Of a stretch of 39,436 bases of DNA, positions 6,798-15,365 are shown piece by piece (position 1 is the stretch's first letter; every line of letters starts with the position of its first letter). A program made the position numbers and the translations under genes. This DNA comes from Candidatus Methylacidiphilales bacterium (GTDB taxonomy: Bacteria; Verrucomicrobiota; Verrucomicrobiia; Methylacidiphilales; JANWVL01): contig JANWVL010000132.1 of NCBI GenBank assembly GCA_025056655.1, positions 1 through 39,436 of the forward strand. Reading direction: 5' to 3'. The notes under the pieces are model-generated. The model saw only the letters and a list, made by a program, of their open reading frames with translations, had not been told where the DNA came from and searched no databases.

Positions 6798-9700
6798 TCA
6801 AGCGTTACTCAAAGCTTGGCCTCCCCGCTGCCGATTTTTTAAGACTCGCGATGAACCGTTATTCGCCGCCTGCTTAAAACTCACAAACCGGACGTGACCC
6901 TTCCCCAAAATACTCTCAACACCTTTTAAAAAAGCCTCTACAGGATTCACGGTCATCCGGCATTCAACCGTAACTTCTCCCCCCTTACAGCAAGCGATCT
7001 GCAAGAGCACACGTGCCTTGCCAGGATGCCGTAAGAAAAGTCGAACTAAATCTCGATACACAGATTCAATCGCCTGCTCCACATTCACCCTCAAAATTAC
7101 AGCCTGATAATAAAGGCGGCGCGCCTCATCTAGCCGCACGATTTCTTGCACGTGGAGTCTCAACGCTTCCTCCTCCCAATCCACCCGCGCCGTTACGACA
7201 TAAAAACCGTAAGTCTCGATACCTTCACGAAGTTTTTCATAGACACTGCTGGAGACAAAGGCCTCTGCCGTTCCACTCAAATCCTCTACGACAAGCTTTG
7301 CCCAAGGTCGTTTATCCCTACGCGTCAAGGCGACCTCCACGCTAGATACAATCACGCCAATCCTCACGATCCCTCCTCTTTGCTCTCCCTTTTGTAAATC
7401 CGCAATACAAGCCGTGCTTAACTCCTCAATCTCATCCCGTATTGAGTTCAACGGATGACCGCTGAAATAAAAGCCCAGATATTCTCGCTCAAAATTCAGT
7501 AACTCCGTCATACCCCACTCTTCCCCCCTTTTTTCTTCACTTTTTTCAAGCTCATTCTCCTCGACCCATTCGACATCTCCAAAAAGATGCACCTGCCCAG
7601 AAGATCGCTCACGAGCTCGCATGCTAGCTCTTGCCAAGGATTCATCCATTTTGTTGTAAAGCCTTTTTCGACTCAACCCAAGTGCATCTAAAGCTCCTGT
7701 CTTAATTAAAGCCTCCAGACATTTCTTATTAAAAGAACGGCCTGCAATCCGCTCACACAAATCATCCAAAGACCGAAATTCTCCTTTCCCTTCTCGCGCT
7801 CTTACGATTTCTTCGGCCGCGCCTTCACCCACCCCTCTTATAGCGGCTAGCCCAAAACGAATCGCATCGTCCTCCACGGTAAAACGCACGTCACTTTTCT
7901 GTATGCAGGGCGGAAGCACTTTGATCCCCATTCCACGTGCTTCTTGAACCAACGGCACGACCTCATCCGTATCTTTCGCATTTGACATTAGCGCAGCCAT
8001 AAACTCCACAGGGTAATGTGCCTTCAACCAAGCTGTCTGGTAGGCCACTAGCGCATACGCCACACTGTGCGATTTGTTAAAACCATACCCTGCAAATCGT
8101 TCAAGCGTATCAAAAATCTCCTCAGCTAATCGCTTCTCGATCTGATGACATTCCTGGCACCCCCTGACGAATCGCTCTCTTTGCCGAGCCATCTCTTCTG
8201 GCTTCTTCTTACCCATCGCACGACGCAGCATGTCCGCCTCCCCTAGCGAATAACCAGCAAGCACATTCGCGGCTTGCATCACCTGCTCTTGGTAAATAAT
8301 CACACCATAAGTTTCTTTCAAAATCGGCTCCAGCAGCGGATGAGGATAAACAATCGGCTCTTGACCGAATTTCCGCCTCACATAAGTGGGGATATTTTCC
8401 ATCGGGCCCGGCCGAAAAAGTGCCAGCACGTCGCTGATTTCCCCGATCGTTTGTGGCTTGACCTTACGACATACCTCACACATGCCTGAAGATTCTAGCT
8501 GAAAAATTCCGGTGTTTTGCGCGTTAGCGATGATTGCAAAAGCCCGAGGATCATCTAGCGGGATTTGATCCATATCGACTCGCACCCCTTTGGATTTTTC
8601 AATCAGGCGCACCGCATCCTCGATCACCGTTAAGTTTTTCAATCCCAAAAAATCCATCTTCAGAAGCCCAAGCTCAGCCACATAATCCATCGCATATTGA
8701 GTCGCCCGGACGCCCTTATCATCCTGATAAATCGGCACCACCTTAGACAAATCCTCATCCGCAATCACCACAGCCGAAGCGTGAATGCCGACTTGTCGAG
8801 TCAGTCCTTCTATGGCTACAGCAAAGTTAATCACCTCACGGACCTGATCATCTTCATCATAGAGACGCGCAAGCTCTGGTATCGCTCGAAAACCTTCTTT
8901 CCCTTTGCTTTCGCCTTTCAGAGTAAACTTCAAATCCCTCTCTGGCACAAGCCGTGCTAAGCGGTCGCCATCTGAGAAGCTTAATCCCAGTGCCCTTGCC
9001 ACATCGCGGATCGCATTCTTAGCCTTGATCGTGCCAAATGTAGCAATCTGCGCCACGCAGTCGCGCCCGTATTTATCTATGACGTATTGGATCACCTCGT
9101 CGCGTCGCCGTGTGCAAAAATCTACATCAATATCTGGAGGAGAAACTCTCTCCGGATTTAAAAACCGCTCAAAAAACAATCCATATTTAAGTGGATCGAC
9201 ATTGGTGATTCCGAGCACGTATGAAATCAGGCTTCCGGCTGCACTACCACGGCCAGGTCCTACGGGAATTCTTTGTTCGCGGGCATATCGGATAAAATCC
9301 CACACCACTAAGAAATAGCTCGTGAATCCAGATTTCTCGATGATTTCAAGCTCGTAGCGAAGCCGTTTTTCGATAGACGCCTTCTCCACATCCGATGACT
9401 GCTGGTAACGTCTTTGCATTCCTTCTAGACACAACTGCTCTAGATAAGCCTCAGGACTTAAGCCATTCGGAGTGCGATATTTTGGATAACGATTCAATCC
9501 AAACGGTAATTCCACCTTACATTGCTCGGCAATTCTCAACGTATTCTCTAAAGCATCTGGAAATTCTATAAACAACTCGTTCATTGCCCGAGCATCCTTA
9601 AACCAGAGTTGATCGGTATCATATCGAAGTCGATCCGGATTATTCCGATGCGCTCCAGTCTGAATGCACAGCAACAAATCATGCATCTCTTGATCCTCAT

Positions 9701-10352
9701 GCCTCAGATAATGCACATCATTACTTGCCACGAGGTTCACACCCAACCGCTTCCCAATCTCTCGATAGGCCTCCCGTAGCCGCTTTTCTTCAGGTGTGCT
9801 ATGGTTTTGTATTTCCAAATAAAAATTTTCTCTCCCAAAAATTTCAATCAATCGCCCAATTAACCGCTCCGCTCCTCGTATATCATTCCCCAACACGCAT
9901 TGCGCGATTTCACTCTTCATGCAGGCCGATGTGGCAATCAGTCCCTCGCTCAGCTCTCCTAACAACTCCCAATCAATGCGAGGCTTGTAATAAAAGCCTT
10001 CCAGGTAAGACCTTGAAACTAACTGCACTAGATTTTCGTATCCCTTGAAATTCTTGGCTAGGACCAAAAAATGCGAGCTTGTAAATCCATATTGAGGATG
10101 CCGTTGTCTTTCGAAACGACTGCCAGGTGCTACGTAGACTTCACATCCTAAAATCGGGTTTATCCCGCGGGCCTGGCATTCGTGGTAAAACTCGATCGCG
10201 CCAAACATGTTCCCATGATCAGTGATCGCCACAGCTGGCATCCCCCACTCGGCTGCTTGAGCCGCTAATTCTGCGGTGCGACAAGCTCCATCCAATATAC
10301 TGTATTCAGTGTGAACGTGTAGATGCACAAACGGTCGCAGCCCCTTCGACAT
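6798..10352 (-). CDS. dnaE: DNA polymerase III alpha subunit
   Basis: 1184 residues, the replicative DNA polymerase catalytic subunit and close to the usual DnaE1 length. An N-terminal PHP domain begins with LHVHTEYSILDGA (from about residue 11) and AITDHGNMFGA. The polymerase palm carries PDIDVDF at about 406-412, and other family blocks are visible (GPGRGSAAGSL, FQLESSGM, LFRPGPM, YGFNKSHSVAYA). The C-terminal part contains the helix-hairpin-helix and OB-fold region (about 960-1090). The ATG at 10352 agrees with the N terminus of homologues. It sits downstream of the amidase gene with a 53-base gap and upstream of mrp. Confidence 0.97.
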   Translation of the reverse strand: MSKGLRPFVHLHVHTEYSILDGACRTAELAAQAAEWGMPAVAITDHGNMFGAIEFYHECQARGINPILGCEVYVAPGSRFERQRHPQYGFTSSHFLVLAKNFKGYENLVQLVSRSYLEGFYYKPRIDWELLGELSEGLIATSACMKSEIAQCVLGNDIRGAERLIGRLIEIFGRENFYLEIQNHSTPEEKRLREAYREIGKRLGVNLVASNDVHYLRHEDQEMHDLLLCIQTGAHRNNPDRLRYDTDQLWFKDARAMNELFIEFPDALENTLRIAEQCKVELPFGLNRYPKYRTPNGLSPEAYLEQLCLEGMQRRYQQSSDVEKASIEKRLRYELEIIEKSGFTSYFLVVWDFIRYAREQRIPVGPGRGSAAGSLISYVLGITNVDPLKYGLFFERFLNPERVSPPDIDVDFCTRRRDEVIQYVIDKYGRDCVAQIATFGTIKAKNAIRDVARALGLSFSDGDRLARLVPERDLKFTLKGESKGKEGFRAIPELARLYDEDDQVREVINFAVAIEGLTRQVGIHASAVVIADEDLSKVVPIYQDDKGVRATQYAMDYVAELGLLKMDFLGLKNLTVIEDAVRLIEKSKGVRVDMDQIPLDDPRAFAIIANAQNTGIFQLESSGMCEVCRKVKPQTIGEISDVLALFRPGPMENIPTYVRRKFGQEPIVYPHPLLEPILKETYGVIIYQEQVMQAANVLAGYSLGEADMLRRAMGKKKPEEMARQRERFVRGCQECHQIEKRLAEEIFDTLERFAGYGFNKSHSVAYALVAYQTAWLKAHYPVEFMAALMSNAKDTDEVVPLVQEARGMGIKVLPPCIQKSDVRFTVEDDAIRFGLAAIRGVGEGAAEEIVRAREGKGEFRSLDDLCERIAGRSFNKKCLEALIKTGALDALGLSRKRLYNKMDESLARASMRARERSSGQVHLFGDVEWVEENELEKSEEKRGEEWGMTELLNFEREYLGFYFSGHPLNSIRDEIEELSTACIADLQKGEQRGGIVRIGVIVSSVEVALTRRDKRPWAKLVVEDLSGTAEAFVSSSVYEKLREGIETYGFYVVTARVDWEEEALRLHVQEIVRLDEARRLYYQAVILRVNVEQAIESVYRDLVRLFLRHPGKARVLLQIACCKGGEVTVECRMTVNPVEAFLKGVESILGKGHVRFVSFKQAANNGSSRVLKNRQRGGQALSNA

Positions 10353-10405
10353 AAGCCTGTTTATTTTAATAATAAGAATTCATCTCCGCTGGCTTTCATT
10401 TCGAA

Positions 10406-11881
10406 CTAGGAACTATGGTGTGCCGAGTTGATGACCAGCTCGCTGTCACCGTAAGCCTTCAGGAGTCCTCTGACGACTCCTTCGGCATATTCTCTAAAGA
10501 TACTTCGAAATTTTGTCCCCTCAATTTCTCGTTCTCCCTCATAGTCACCCGCTAAAAGACGCAAAGCTACTATGCGATTGTTCATAAAATAAGGCTCGGT
10601 GACCACTACAGGCCCTGGATACTCTCGATTGGCTGCTAAATTTCTGGCAATAACATAAGGATTCTCTGGATCGAGTTGACGCGTAGAAGGGCTGTCACCA
10701 TATAGCACTGGTGGCAACTTTGTTATCTCTGCAAATGCTTCGGCAATTTTACTCGCCACATAAAACTCAGTAGCATTCGTTCGAGAAAGTAGTTTTTCAA
10801 ATAACGCGAGCCGCTGCGAGGCATGGGCTAGTTCCGATGGCATATAAGCGCCGTGAACGAAAAACGTATTGCGATTATCAGTCGTCAATTCTCCACGTCC
10901 ACTCGTAGGTGTTGCATTAATGTATAACACCAAGGTGAGGTCCGCTTGAAATTCCTTTTGCAACTTCTCCGCTCTTGCCACCTTTTCAGCAGTCCGCGCA
11001 AAAATGTAATTGGCCACACGAATCAGTCGTTCACCGAGCTGACGATCTTGCTCCTCGATCGGTAAATGTCGCAGGCGTGCAGCGACATCCGGGCTTCGCT
11101 CATAAATAGCCTTTCGGGCTTGTTCATACAGATCCTTCGGTCGCACTGTTGTGACCGGCTCAGTTGTTTGGCGTGTAAGAAAGACTGTGGCACCGTATTC
11201 TTCGAGTTGTTGTCGAATTAAATGCGCGGTGATGATGTTAAAATCGCCTTCTTGCACTGTTCCTATACCTGGGAACTCGACTGAACGCATTTCGATCGGC
11301 CCCCATGCTCCGCCAATGTGTCCAGGATCGATTGCGACCCTTAAACCAGAGAGCGGTTTGGCTTGTGGATTTTGAGAACGTTGAGCTTTAAACTCTCGAG
11401 CCGTGCGATAAACACGAGGAACTGCTCTCACCTCGCTTGGACTTCGGGCAAAATTAAGCGTAAAGACGTGTTGCGCTCCTGGCTCGTCGATAGGACGGTC
11501 GTAAATTTCCACCATTTCATCATGAAGACGTATATAATTTCGGAGCGCGCCTTGTGGATCATAAAGCAAGTTGAGTTTATCCTCAAAAACGGTGCGCGTG
11601 ATAGTGTAGTGATATTTTTCTAGGCGTTGCCACTCAGAGGCCTGAATGGGTGGGGCCCAATCCTCTTCCTCTTGGGGGATATTAGCTTCGGCTGTAGGAA
11701 CTGAAGGAGCAGCTTGAGTTGAATCCGACGATGCTTCTTGTGGCTGAATTTCAGATGCAGAAGAGACTTCTGGGGCCGGATTTTGTATAGATTCCATGGC
11801 TTCTTCGTTTTGAGCAAGGACGATTGTGAGCGCAGCCAGCATAGCCACTGTAGCAGATAAGTGGACTAAGATAGGATTCAT
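10406..11881 (-). CDS. Exported N-acetylmuramoyl-L-alanine amidase-like protein (Amidase_3 fold)
   Basis: 491 residues. A signal-like helix (about 4-23, ending LAQ) is followed by a Pro/Glu/Ser-rich linker to about 75, then the amidase fold from about 178 to 478. Zinc-binding landmarks are AIDPGHIGG with His188 and VQEGDFN with Glu211; the catalytic Glu is probably Glu429 in VVTEPYFMNN. The third zinc ligand, normally the His of a SIHAN-type strand, appears as Tyr320 in ADLTLVLYINATP. Homologues cut the amide bond between muramic acid and the peptide of peptidoglycan in the periplasm; with one ligand changed, activity here is uncertain. The start overlaps the glycosyltransferase stop by four bases and has one of the few clear Shine-Dalgarno sequences in the window (AGGAG, 7 bases before ATG). 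Confidence 0.85.
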   Translation of the reverse strand: MNPILVHLSATVAMLAALTIVLAQNEEAMESIQNPAPEVSSASEIQPQEASSDSTQAAPSVPTAEANIPQEEEDWAPPIQASEWQRLEKYHYTITRTVFEDKLNLLYDPQGALRNYIRLHDEMVEIYDRPIDEPGAQHVFTLNFARSPSEVRAVPRVYRTAREFKAQRSQNPQAKPLSGLRVAIDPGHIGGAWGPIEMRSVEFPGIGTVQEGDFNIITAHLIRQQLEEYGATVFLTRQTTEPVTTVRPKDLYEQARKAIYERSPDVAARLRHLPIEEQDRQLGERLIRVANYIFARTAEKVARAEKLQKEFQADLTLVLYINATPTSGRGELTTDNRNTFFVHGAYMPSELAHASQRLALFEKLLSRTNATEFYVASKIAEAFAEITKLPPVLYGDSPSTRQLDPENPYVIARNLAANREYPGPVVVTEPYFMNNRIVALRLLAGDYEGEREIEGTKFRSIFREYAEGVVRGLLKAYGDSELVINSAHHSS

Positions 11882-13092
11882 GCGCCATCTCCTATGATCA
11901 CTTGAATGTGTTTTGGGATCAACTCTGCTTCGGTGTATCTGCTGGCTACTTCTATCATTTTGTGAGATCGACGTCCTTTACCCTTAGCCTTAAAATGTAG
12001 AATCGCCTCGACAAGCTTCTCTACCTCACCGTGAGAAATAGCACGCATAGCCTCGTCATCAGCGACTGCATCGACGAGTTCCGTCAAGTGACTTGGCCTG
12101 GGGGTTAAGCAAATACAGGGGATCCCAAGGGACATAACGTTGTAAATTTTACATGGATGAATCATCCCGACGAAGGGATTTCCCATCACGACCAAATGAA
12201 GATCTGCAGATGACAGCGAAGCTGCGAGTTTTTCAAAAGGTTGATAAGGCAGGCAAAGGATTTGATCTGTCAGGCCGTTTGCTTCACGAAAGGCTTGCAC
12301 TTTTTTATATTCAGTGCCCCCGCCTACAAAGCAAAAGAGCACTTCCCTGTCTTCTCTCAATTTTAATGCAGCCTGAAGCACTGTATCCAGAGGATGACAC
12401 GGGCTATGATTGCCGGAATACATGATAACGAAACGGTCCTCGATCCGGTGCTCTCGACGAAAAGTCTCGCGGCCTCGCAGATCATAAGCTCCACCTTCTC
12501 GTAGAGCCCATGGGGGTAAGATATGAATTTTATCTTCCTCGACGCCCTTGAGACGGATTCTTTCAGCCATGAACGAATCGAGCACGATCGCTGCTTGAGC
12601 CGCGTTCAGACTTAATCGAGAGACTTTCTCTAAAATTTTTGCTGGAGCGCTTTCTTCTGCGAGCCAGCCTGCCGCGATTGCTTCGTCTGGATTTAGATCC
12701 ATAATCCAGTAGACAAACCGTGCTTGCCATGCCTTTGAAAAAAGGACTCCTAGGACGGATATTAAAGGCGGCGTCGTTAACGTGACAATGACATCGTGCT
12801 TTTGTAGCTTGAGAAGCTCGAAGAAACAGCTTAGCGCATAAGTTGCAAAATCAATAGCTCGCTTCCATTTGGCGCTTTTGCCAAGCCCAGCATGCCATAC
12901 ACGCCGAATTTTTACGCCGTTCTTCAACTCCTTTTTCGGATATGACAAGGAAGGATTATCGTAGCCGCGACGACTTGTGACTACGGTCACTTCGTGACCC
13001 TCTTTGACAAGGGCTTCGGCCAGTGCCGCTTGCTGTTGGCCTGTAGCTGCAGGATCGGGAGGATAGACTTGGTTGATGAATAAAACTTTCAC
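11878..13092 (-). CDS. Glycosyltransferase, GT4/WbuB-like (GT-B fold)
   Basis: 404 residues starting with GTG at 13092. The N-terminal Rossmann half begins VLFINQVYPPDPAATGQQQ and continues HEVTVVTSRRGYDNP. The C-terminal half has the donor-binding features IMYSGNHSPCHPLDTVL (about 224-240), LPYQPFEKLAASLSSADLHLV (about 285-305) and KIYNVMSLGIPCI (about 318-330). Such enzymes transfer a sugar from a nucleotide donor, typically in polysaccharide or lipopolysaccharide assembly on the cytoplasmic face. Donor and acceptor are unknown. No other polysaccharide gene lies nearby; its partner by overlap is the exported amidase. Confidence 0.85.
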   Translation of the reverse strand: MKVLFINQVYPPDPAATGQQQAALAEALVKEGHEVTVVTSRRGYDNPSLSYPKKELKNGVKIRRVWHAGLGKSAKWKRAIDFATYALSCFFELLKLQKHDVIVTLTTPPLISVLGVLFSKAWQARFVYWIMDLNPDEAIAAGWLAEESAPAKILEKVSRLSLNAAQAAIVLDSFMAERIRLKGVEEDKIHILPPWALREGGAYDLRGRETFRREHRIEDRFVIMYSGNHSPCHPLDTVLQAALKLREDREVLFCFVGGGTEYKKVQAFREANGLTDQILCLPYQPFEKLAASLSSADLHLVVMGNPFVGMIHPCKIYNVMSLGIPCICLTPRPSHLTELVDAVADDEAMRAISHGEVEKLVEAILHFKAKGKGRRSHKMIEVASRYTEAELIPKHIQVIIGDGA

Positions 13093-13146
13093 GAATCTTT
13101 TGATCCGTTGCAGCTATAGGGTAGAGAGGCAGGCTGTGTGGAGATT

Positions 13147-14109
13147 TCAAGCACCCAAGGCTCGTTTGGCTTCATCCGCTAGTGGGGTGCTTAGATAACG
13201 TTCTCCAGTGCTGCAGGCAACCGTTACAATGAGTTTACCTTTGTTCTCCGGTCGCTTGGCTACTTCTAAAGCTGCATGAACGTTGGCTCCTGAGGAGATG
13301 CCTGCGAGTATGCCTTCCTCCAAAGCTAGTCGCCGAGCCATTACGAAAGCTTCTTCGTTGGTAACGGTAATTACTTCATCGACGATACTTAGGTTCAAAT
13401 TCTTTGGCACAAAGCCAGCTCCGGTTCCTTGAATTTTGTGGGGTCCGGGCTTAATAGGTTCTCCGCGGAGAGTCTGGGTGATGACGGGTGAGTCTTTTGG
13501 CTCGACGGCGATGGAGCGAAGGGAAGGCTTGCGTCCTTTGATGACTTCGCTCACGCCGGTGATCGTGCCTCCGGTGCCGACTGCTGCGACGAGGATATCA
13601 ATTTTACCATCGGTATCTCTCCAAATCTCTTCTGCTGTGGTGCGGCGATGAATCTCTGGATTGGCTGGATTTTCAAACTGTTGGGGCATCCATGCTCCTG
13701 GCGTCTCGTTTAGAATCGCATGGGCACGATTGATTGCGCCTCGCATTCCCTCTGCTGCTGGAGTTAAGACGAGTTTTGCGCCGAGCAATGCCAATAAGGT
13801 GCGGCGTTCTAGGCTCATGCTTTCCGGCATCGTGAGAATTAGCGGATAACCTTTTGCTGCGCAGACGAAAGCGAGAGCGATGCCGGTGTTGCCTGAGGTC
13901 GGCTCTACGATAACAGTGCCTGGCTTAATTCTTCCCTCACGTTCAGCGGCCTCGATCATTGCGGCACCGATGCGGTCTTTTACGCTTCCGAGCGGGTTTC
14001 TGAATTCACACTTCAGGGCAATTGTGGCCTCGACGCCTTGTGTGATGCGGTTGAGTTTAACTAGCGGGGTGTTTCCTATAGACTCGACGATATTGTTGAG
14101 AAGTGGCAT
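13147..14109 (-). CDS. cysK: Cysteine synthase A (O-acetylserine sulfhydrylase)
   Basis: 320 residues from the ATG at 14109. The frame extends to 14169 with 20 more codons, but homologues start at [21 protein letters not shown] enzyme that makes cysteine from O-acetylserine and sulfide in the cytosol. The PLP lysine is Lys44 in NPLGSVKDR; the substrate-binding TSGNTG loop is at 71-76; the phosphate-binding GTGGTITG loop is present in the middle of the chain. Length and motifs fit CysK rather than cystathionine beta-synthase, since no CBS domain follows. It is divergent from the recombinase gene across a 62-base gap with a dyad and a possible promoter. Confidence 0.94.
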   Translation of the reverse strand: MPLLNNIVESIGNTPLVKLNRITQGVEATIALKCEFRNPLGSVKDRIGAAMIEAAEREGRIKPGTVIVEPTSGNTGIALAFVCAAKGYPLILTMPESMSLERRTLLALLGAKLVLTPAAEGMRGAINRAHAILNETPGAWMPQQFENPANPEIHRRTTAEEIWRDTDGKIDILVAAVGTGGTITGVSEVIKGRKPSLRSIAVEPKDSPVITQTLRGEPIKPGPHKIQGTGAGFVPKNLNLSIVDEVITVTNEEAFVMARRLALEEGILAGISSGANVHAALEVAKRPENKGKLIVTVACSTGERYLSTPLADEAKRALGA

Positions 14110-14110
14110 A

Positions 14111-14140
14111 TTTGAGGAAACATAACTTCTCGCTCGAGAA
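14111..14140 (-). promoter_or_regulatory. Possible cysK promoter with an operator-like dyad
   Basis: Reading the minus strand towards cysK, TTGTCT and TATGTT are separated by 17 bases and end about 12 bases before the ATG, which would give a very short leader. The spacer contains an inverted repeat with 6-bp arms, ttctcg (14127-14132) and cgagaa (14135-14140), two bases apart. The -35-like box itself extends slightly beyond, to about 14146. The motifs are only about 4/6 matches to consensus, so this is a suggestion from the sequence. Confidence 0.3.
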
Positions 14141-14171
14141 AAGACAATATTCTTCCATATCCTCTTCATGT

Positions 14172-15143
14172 ATGCTTAACAGCGAGCCGAGTTTTTCTTC
14201 GAACTCTTCTGAAAACCTTTGGGCAAAGGAAATAGAAGCTTGCATGGCTTGGCTCGCTGTTGAGAAGAGCCACGCCGAAAAAACGCAGATCAATGATCTC
14301 ACCCATCTCCGGCATTTTCAAAATTGGGCGCATAAGCAAGGCCTCCTGGATCTCAGCTCGATCAGGGAGAGTCATCTCTACGCCTATTTTGATGAGCAAA
14401 AGCGTCAACGTCGCTGGAGCCCATCCACCCTTAAAATGGCTGCAATTGTCCTTCGGCATTTCTTCAGCTTCCTCCATGATGAAACGCTTATTCCGCACAA
14501 CCCCGCCGAGCATCTCGCCATTCCAAAAATTCCCCAACGTCTGCCGGCCTCGCTTCCGACGGACTTTCTTGAGCGCATCTTTCTAGTCGCCGCAGCCGAT
14601 AAGACTCCGCTCGGCTTGCGCAACCTCGCCATCCTCGAGGTGCTCTACGGCTGCGGTCTGCGCGTTACTGAGTTGATCACTCTTCTCATCGAAAACTATC
14701 TGCCGGCAGAGGGATTCCTGCGCGTCATCGGCAAAGGAAACAAAGAACGCCTCGTCCCGATCGGAGCGAGAGCTGCTGAAGCGCTTGAAAACTACTTTCG
14801 CGAGGCGCGTCCTCGACTTGCTAGGCCAGCGCGACCCGTTCCAGAAATTTTCCTCAATGAACATGGAGCCCCTCTCACGCGTGAGCGCATTCGCCAAATC
14901 CTTCGTGAACTGCTCAAAAAAGCTGGGATTCGAGCGAAACTCTACCCCCACTTGTTGCGCCACACTTTTGCTACGCATCTCGTCCGACGAGGAGCGGACC
15001 TCCGCGCCATCCAAGAAATGCTCGGCCACGCCAGCATCACTACGACTCAAATCTACACGCATGTCGAGATCGAGCGGCTCAAAAGCGTTCACAATCTCTA
15101 CCACCCGCGACAACGTTCTTTTGGGGCTTTTGATGGGGGCTGA
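14172..15143 (+). CDS. Tyrosine site-specific recombinase, XerC/XerD-like
   Basis: 323 residues from the ATG at 14172; the open frame reaches back to a GTG at 14103, overlapping cysK, which is unlikely. An N-terminal SAM-like core-binding domain (about 15-105) precedes the catalytic domain with Arg164 (GCGLRVTE), Lys188 ([10 protein letters not shown]), His260-x-x-Arg263 ([11 protein letters not shown]), His286 ([10 protein letters not shown]) and Tyr295 (IYTHV). All catalytic residues are present. The length and lack of an extra N-terminal domain fit XerC/D, which resolve chromosome dimers at dif with FtsK. XerC and XerD cannot be separated by eye. No integrated element or att-like repeat is visible around it, so it does not look like a mobile-element integrase. 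Confidence 0.9.
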   Translation: MLNSEPSFSSNSSENLWAKEIEACMAWLAVEKSHAEKTQINDLTHLRHFQNWAHKQGLLDLSSIRESHLYAYFDEQKRQRRWSPSTLKMAAIVLRHFFSFLHDETLIPHNPAEHLAIPKIPQRLPASLPTDFLERIFLVAAADKTPLGLRNLAILEVLYGCGLRVTELITLLIENYLPAEGFLRVIGKGNKERLVPIGARAAEALENYFREARPRLARPARPVPEIFLNEHGAPLTRERIRQILRELLKKAGIRAKLYPHLLRHTFATHLVRRGADLRAIQEMLGHASITTTQIYTHVEIERLKSVHNLYHPRQRSFGAFDGG

Positions 15144-15365
15144 GGGAATTGGGGGATGATCGGTGGGAATTGACTCTGTTGCATTTGTTGCGGGGATGCT
15201 TTTGGGGATCGGTATGCTGTGATTGGGGGGGTGGATGTCTGCGTGTTGCGGGAGATTCTTTGGGATTGGCAGTGGAGATGGGGATGGATGGCGGTTTTTT
15301 CTGGGGTGATTGATGGGAGGGGGATGGGGTTGGATGGATATGGGTTTGTGGTTGATTGTTGTTGG
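15144..15365. other. G/T-rich gap between convergent genes, no gene seen
   Basis: A 222-base stretch between the ends of the recombinase and metE. The base composition changes abruptly here: the recombinase plus strand is balanced to C-rich, and from about 15120 the sequence becomes dominated by G and T runs. Short open frames exist, but their Trp/Gly/Val/Phe-rich translations are what such composition gives by chance. No hairpin followed by a T-tract was found for either converging gene. Confidence 0.6.

Noticed and set aside
14103-14171. N-terminal extension of the recombinase from a GTG
   Set aside because: It would overlap the cysK start, and the extra residues are not typical of XerC/D. 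The ATG at 14172 gives a normal length.
14172-15143. Recombinase as integrase of a genomic island
   Set aside because: No tRNA-adjacent att repeats, excisionase or phage genes are nearby, and the length and motifs fit XerC/D.
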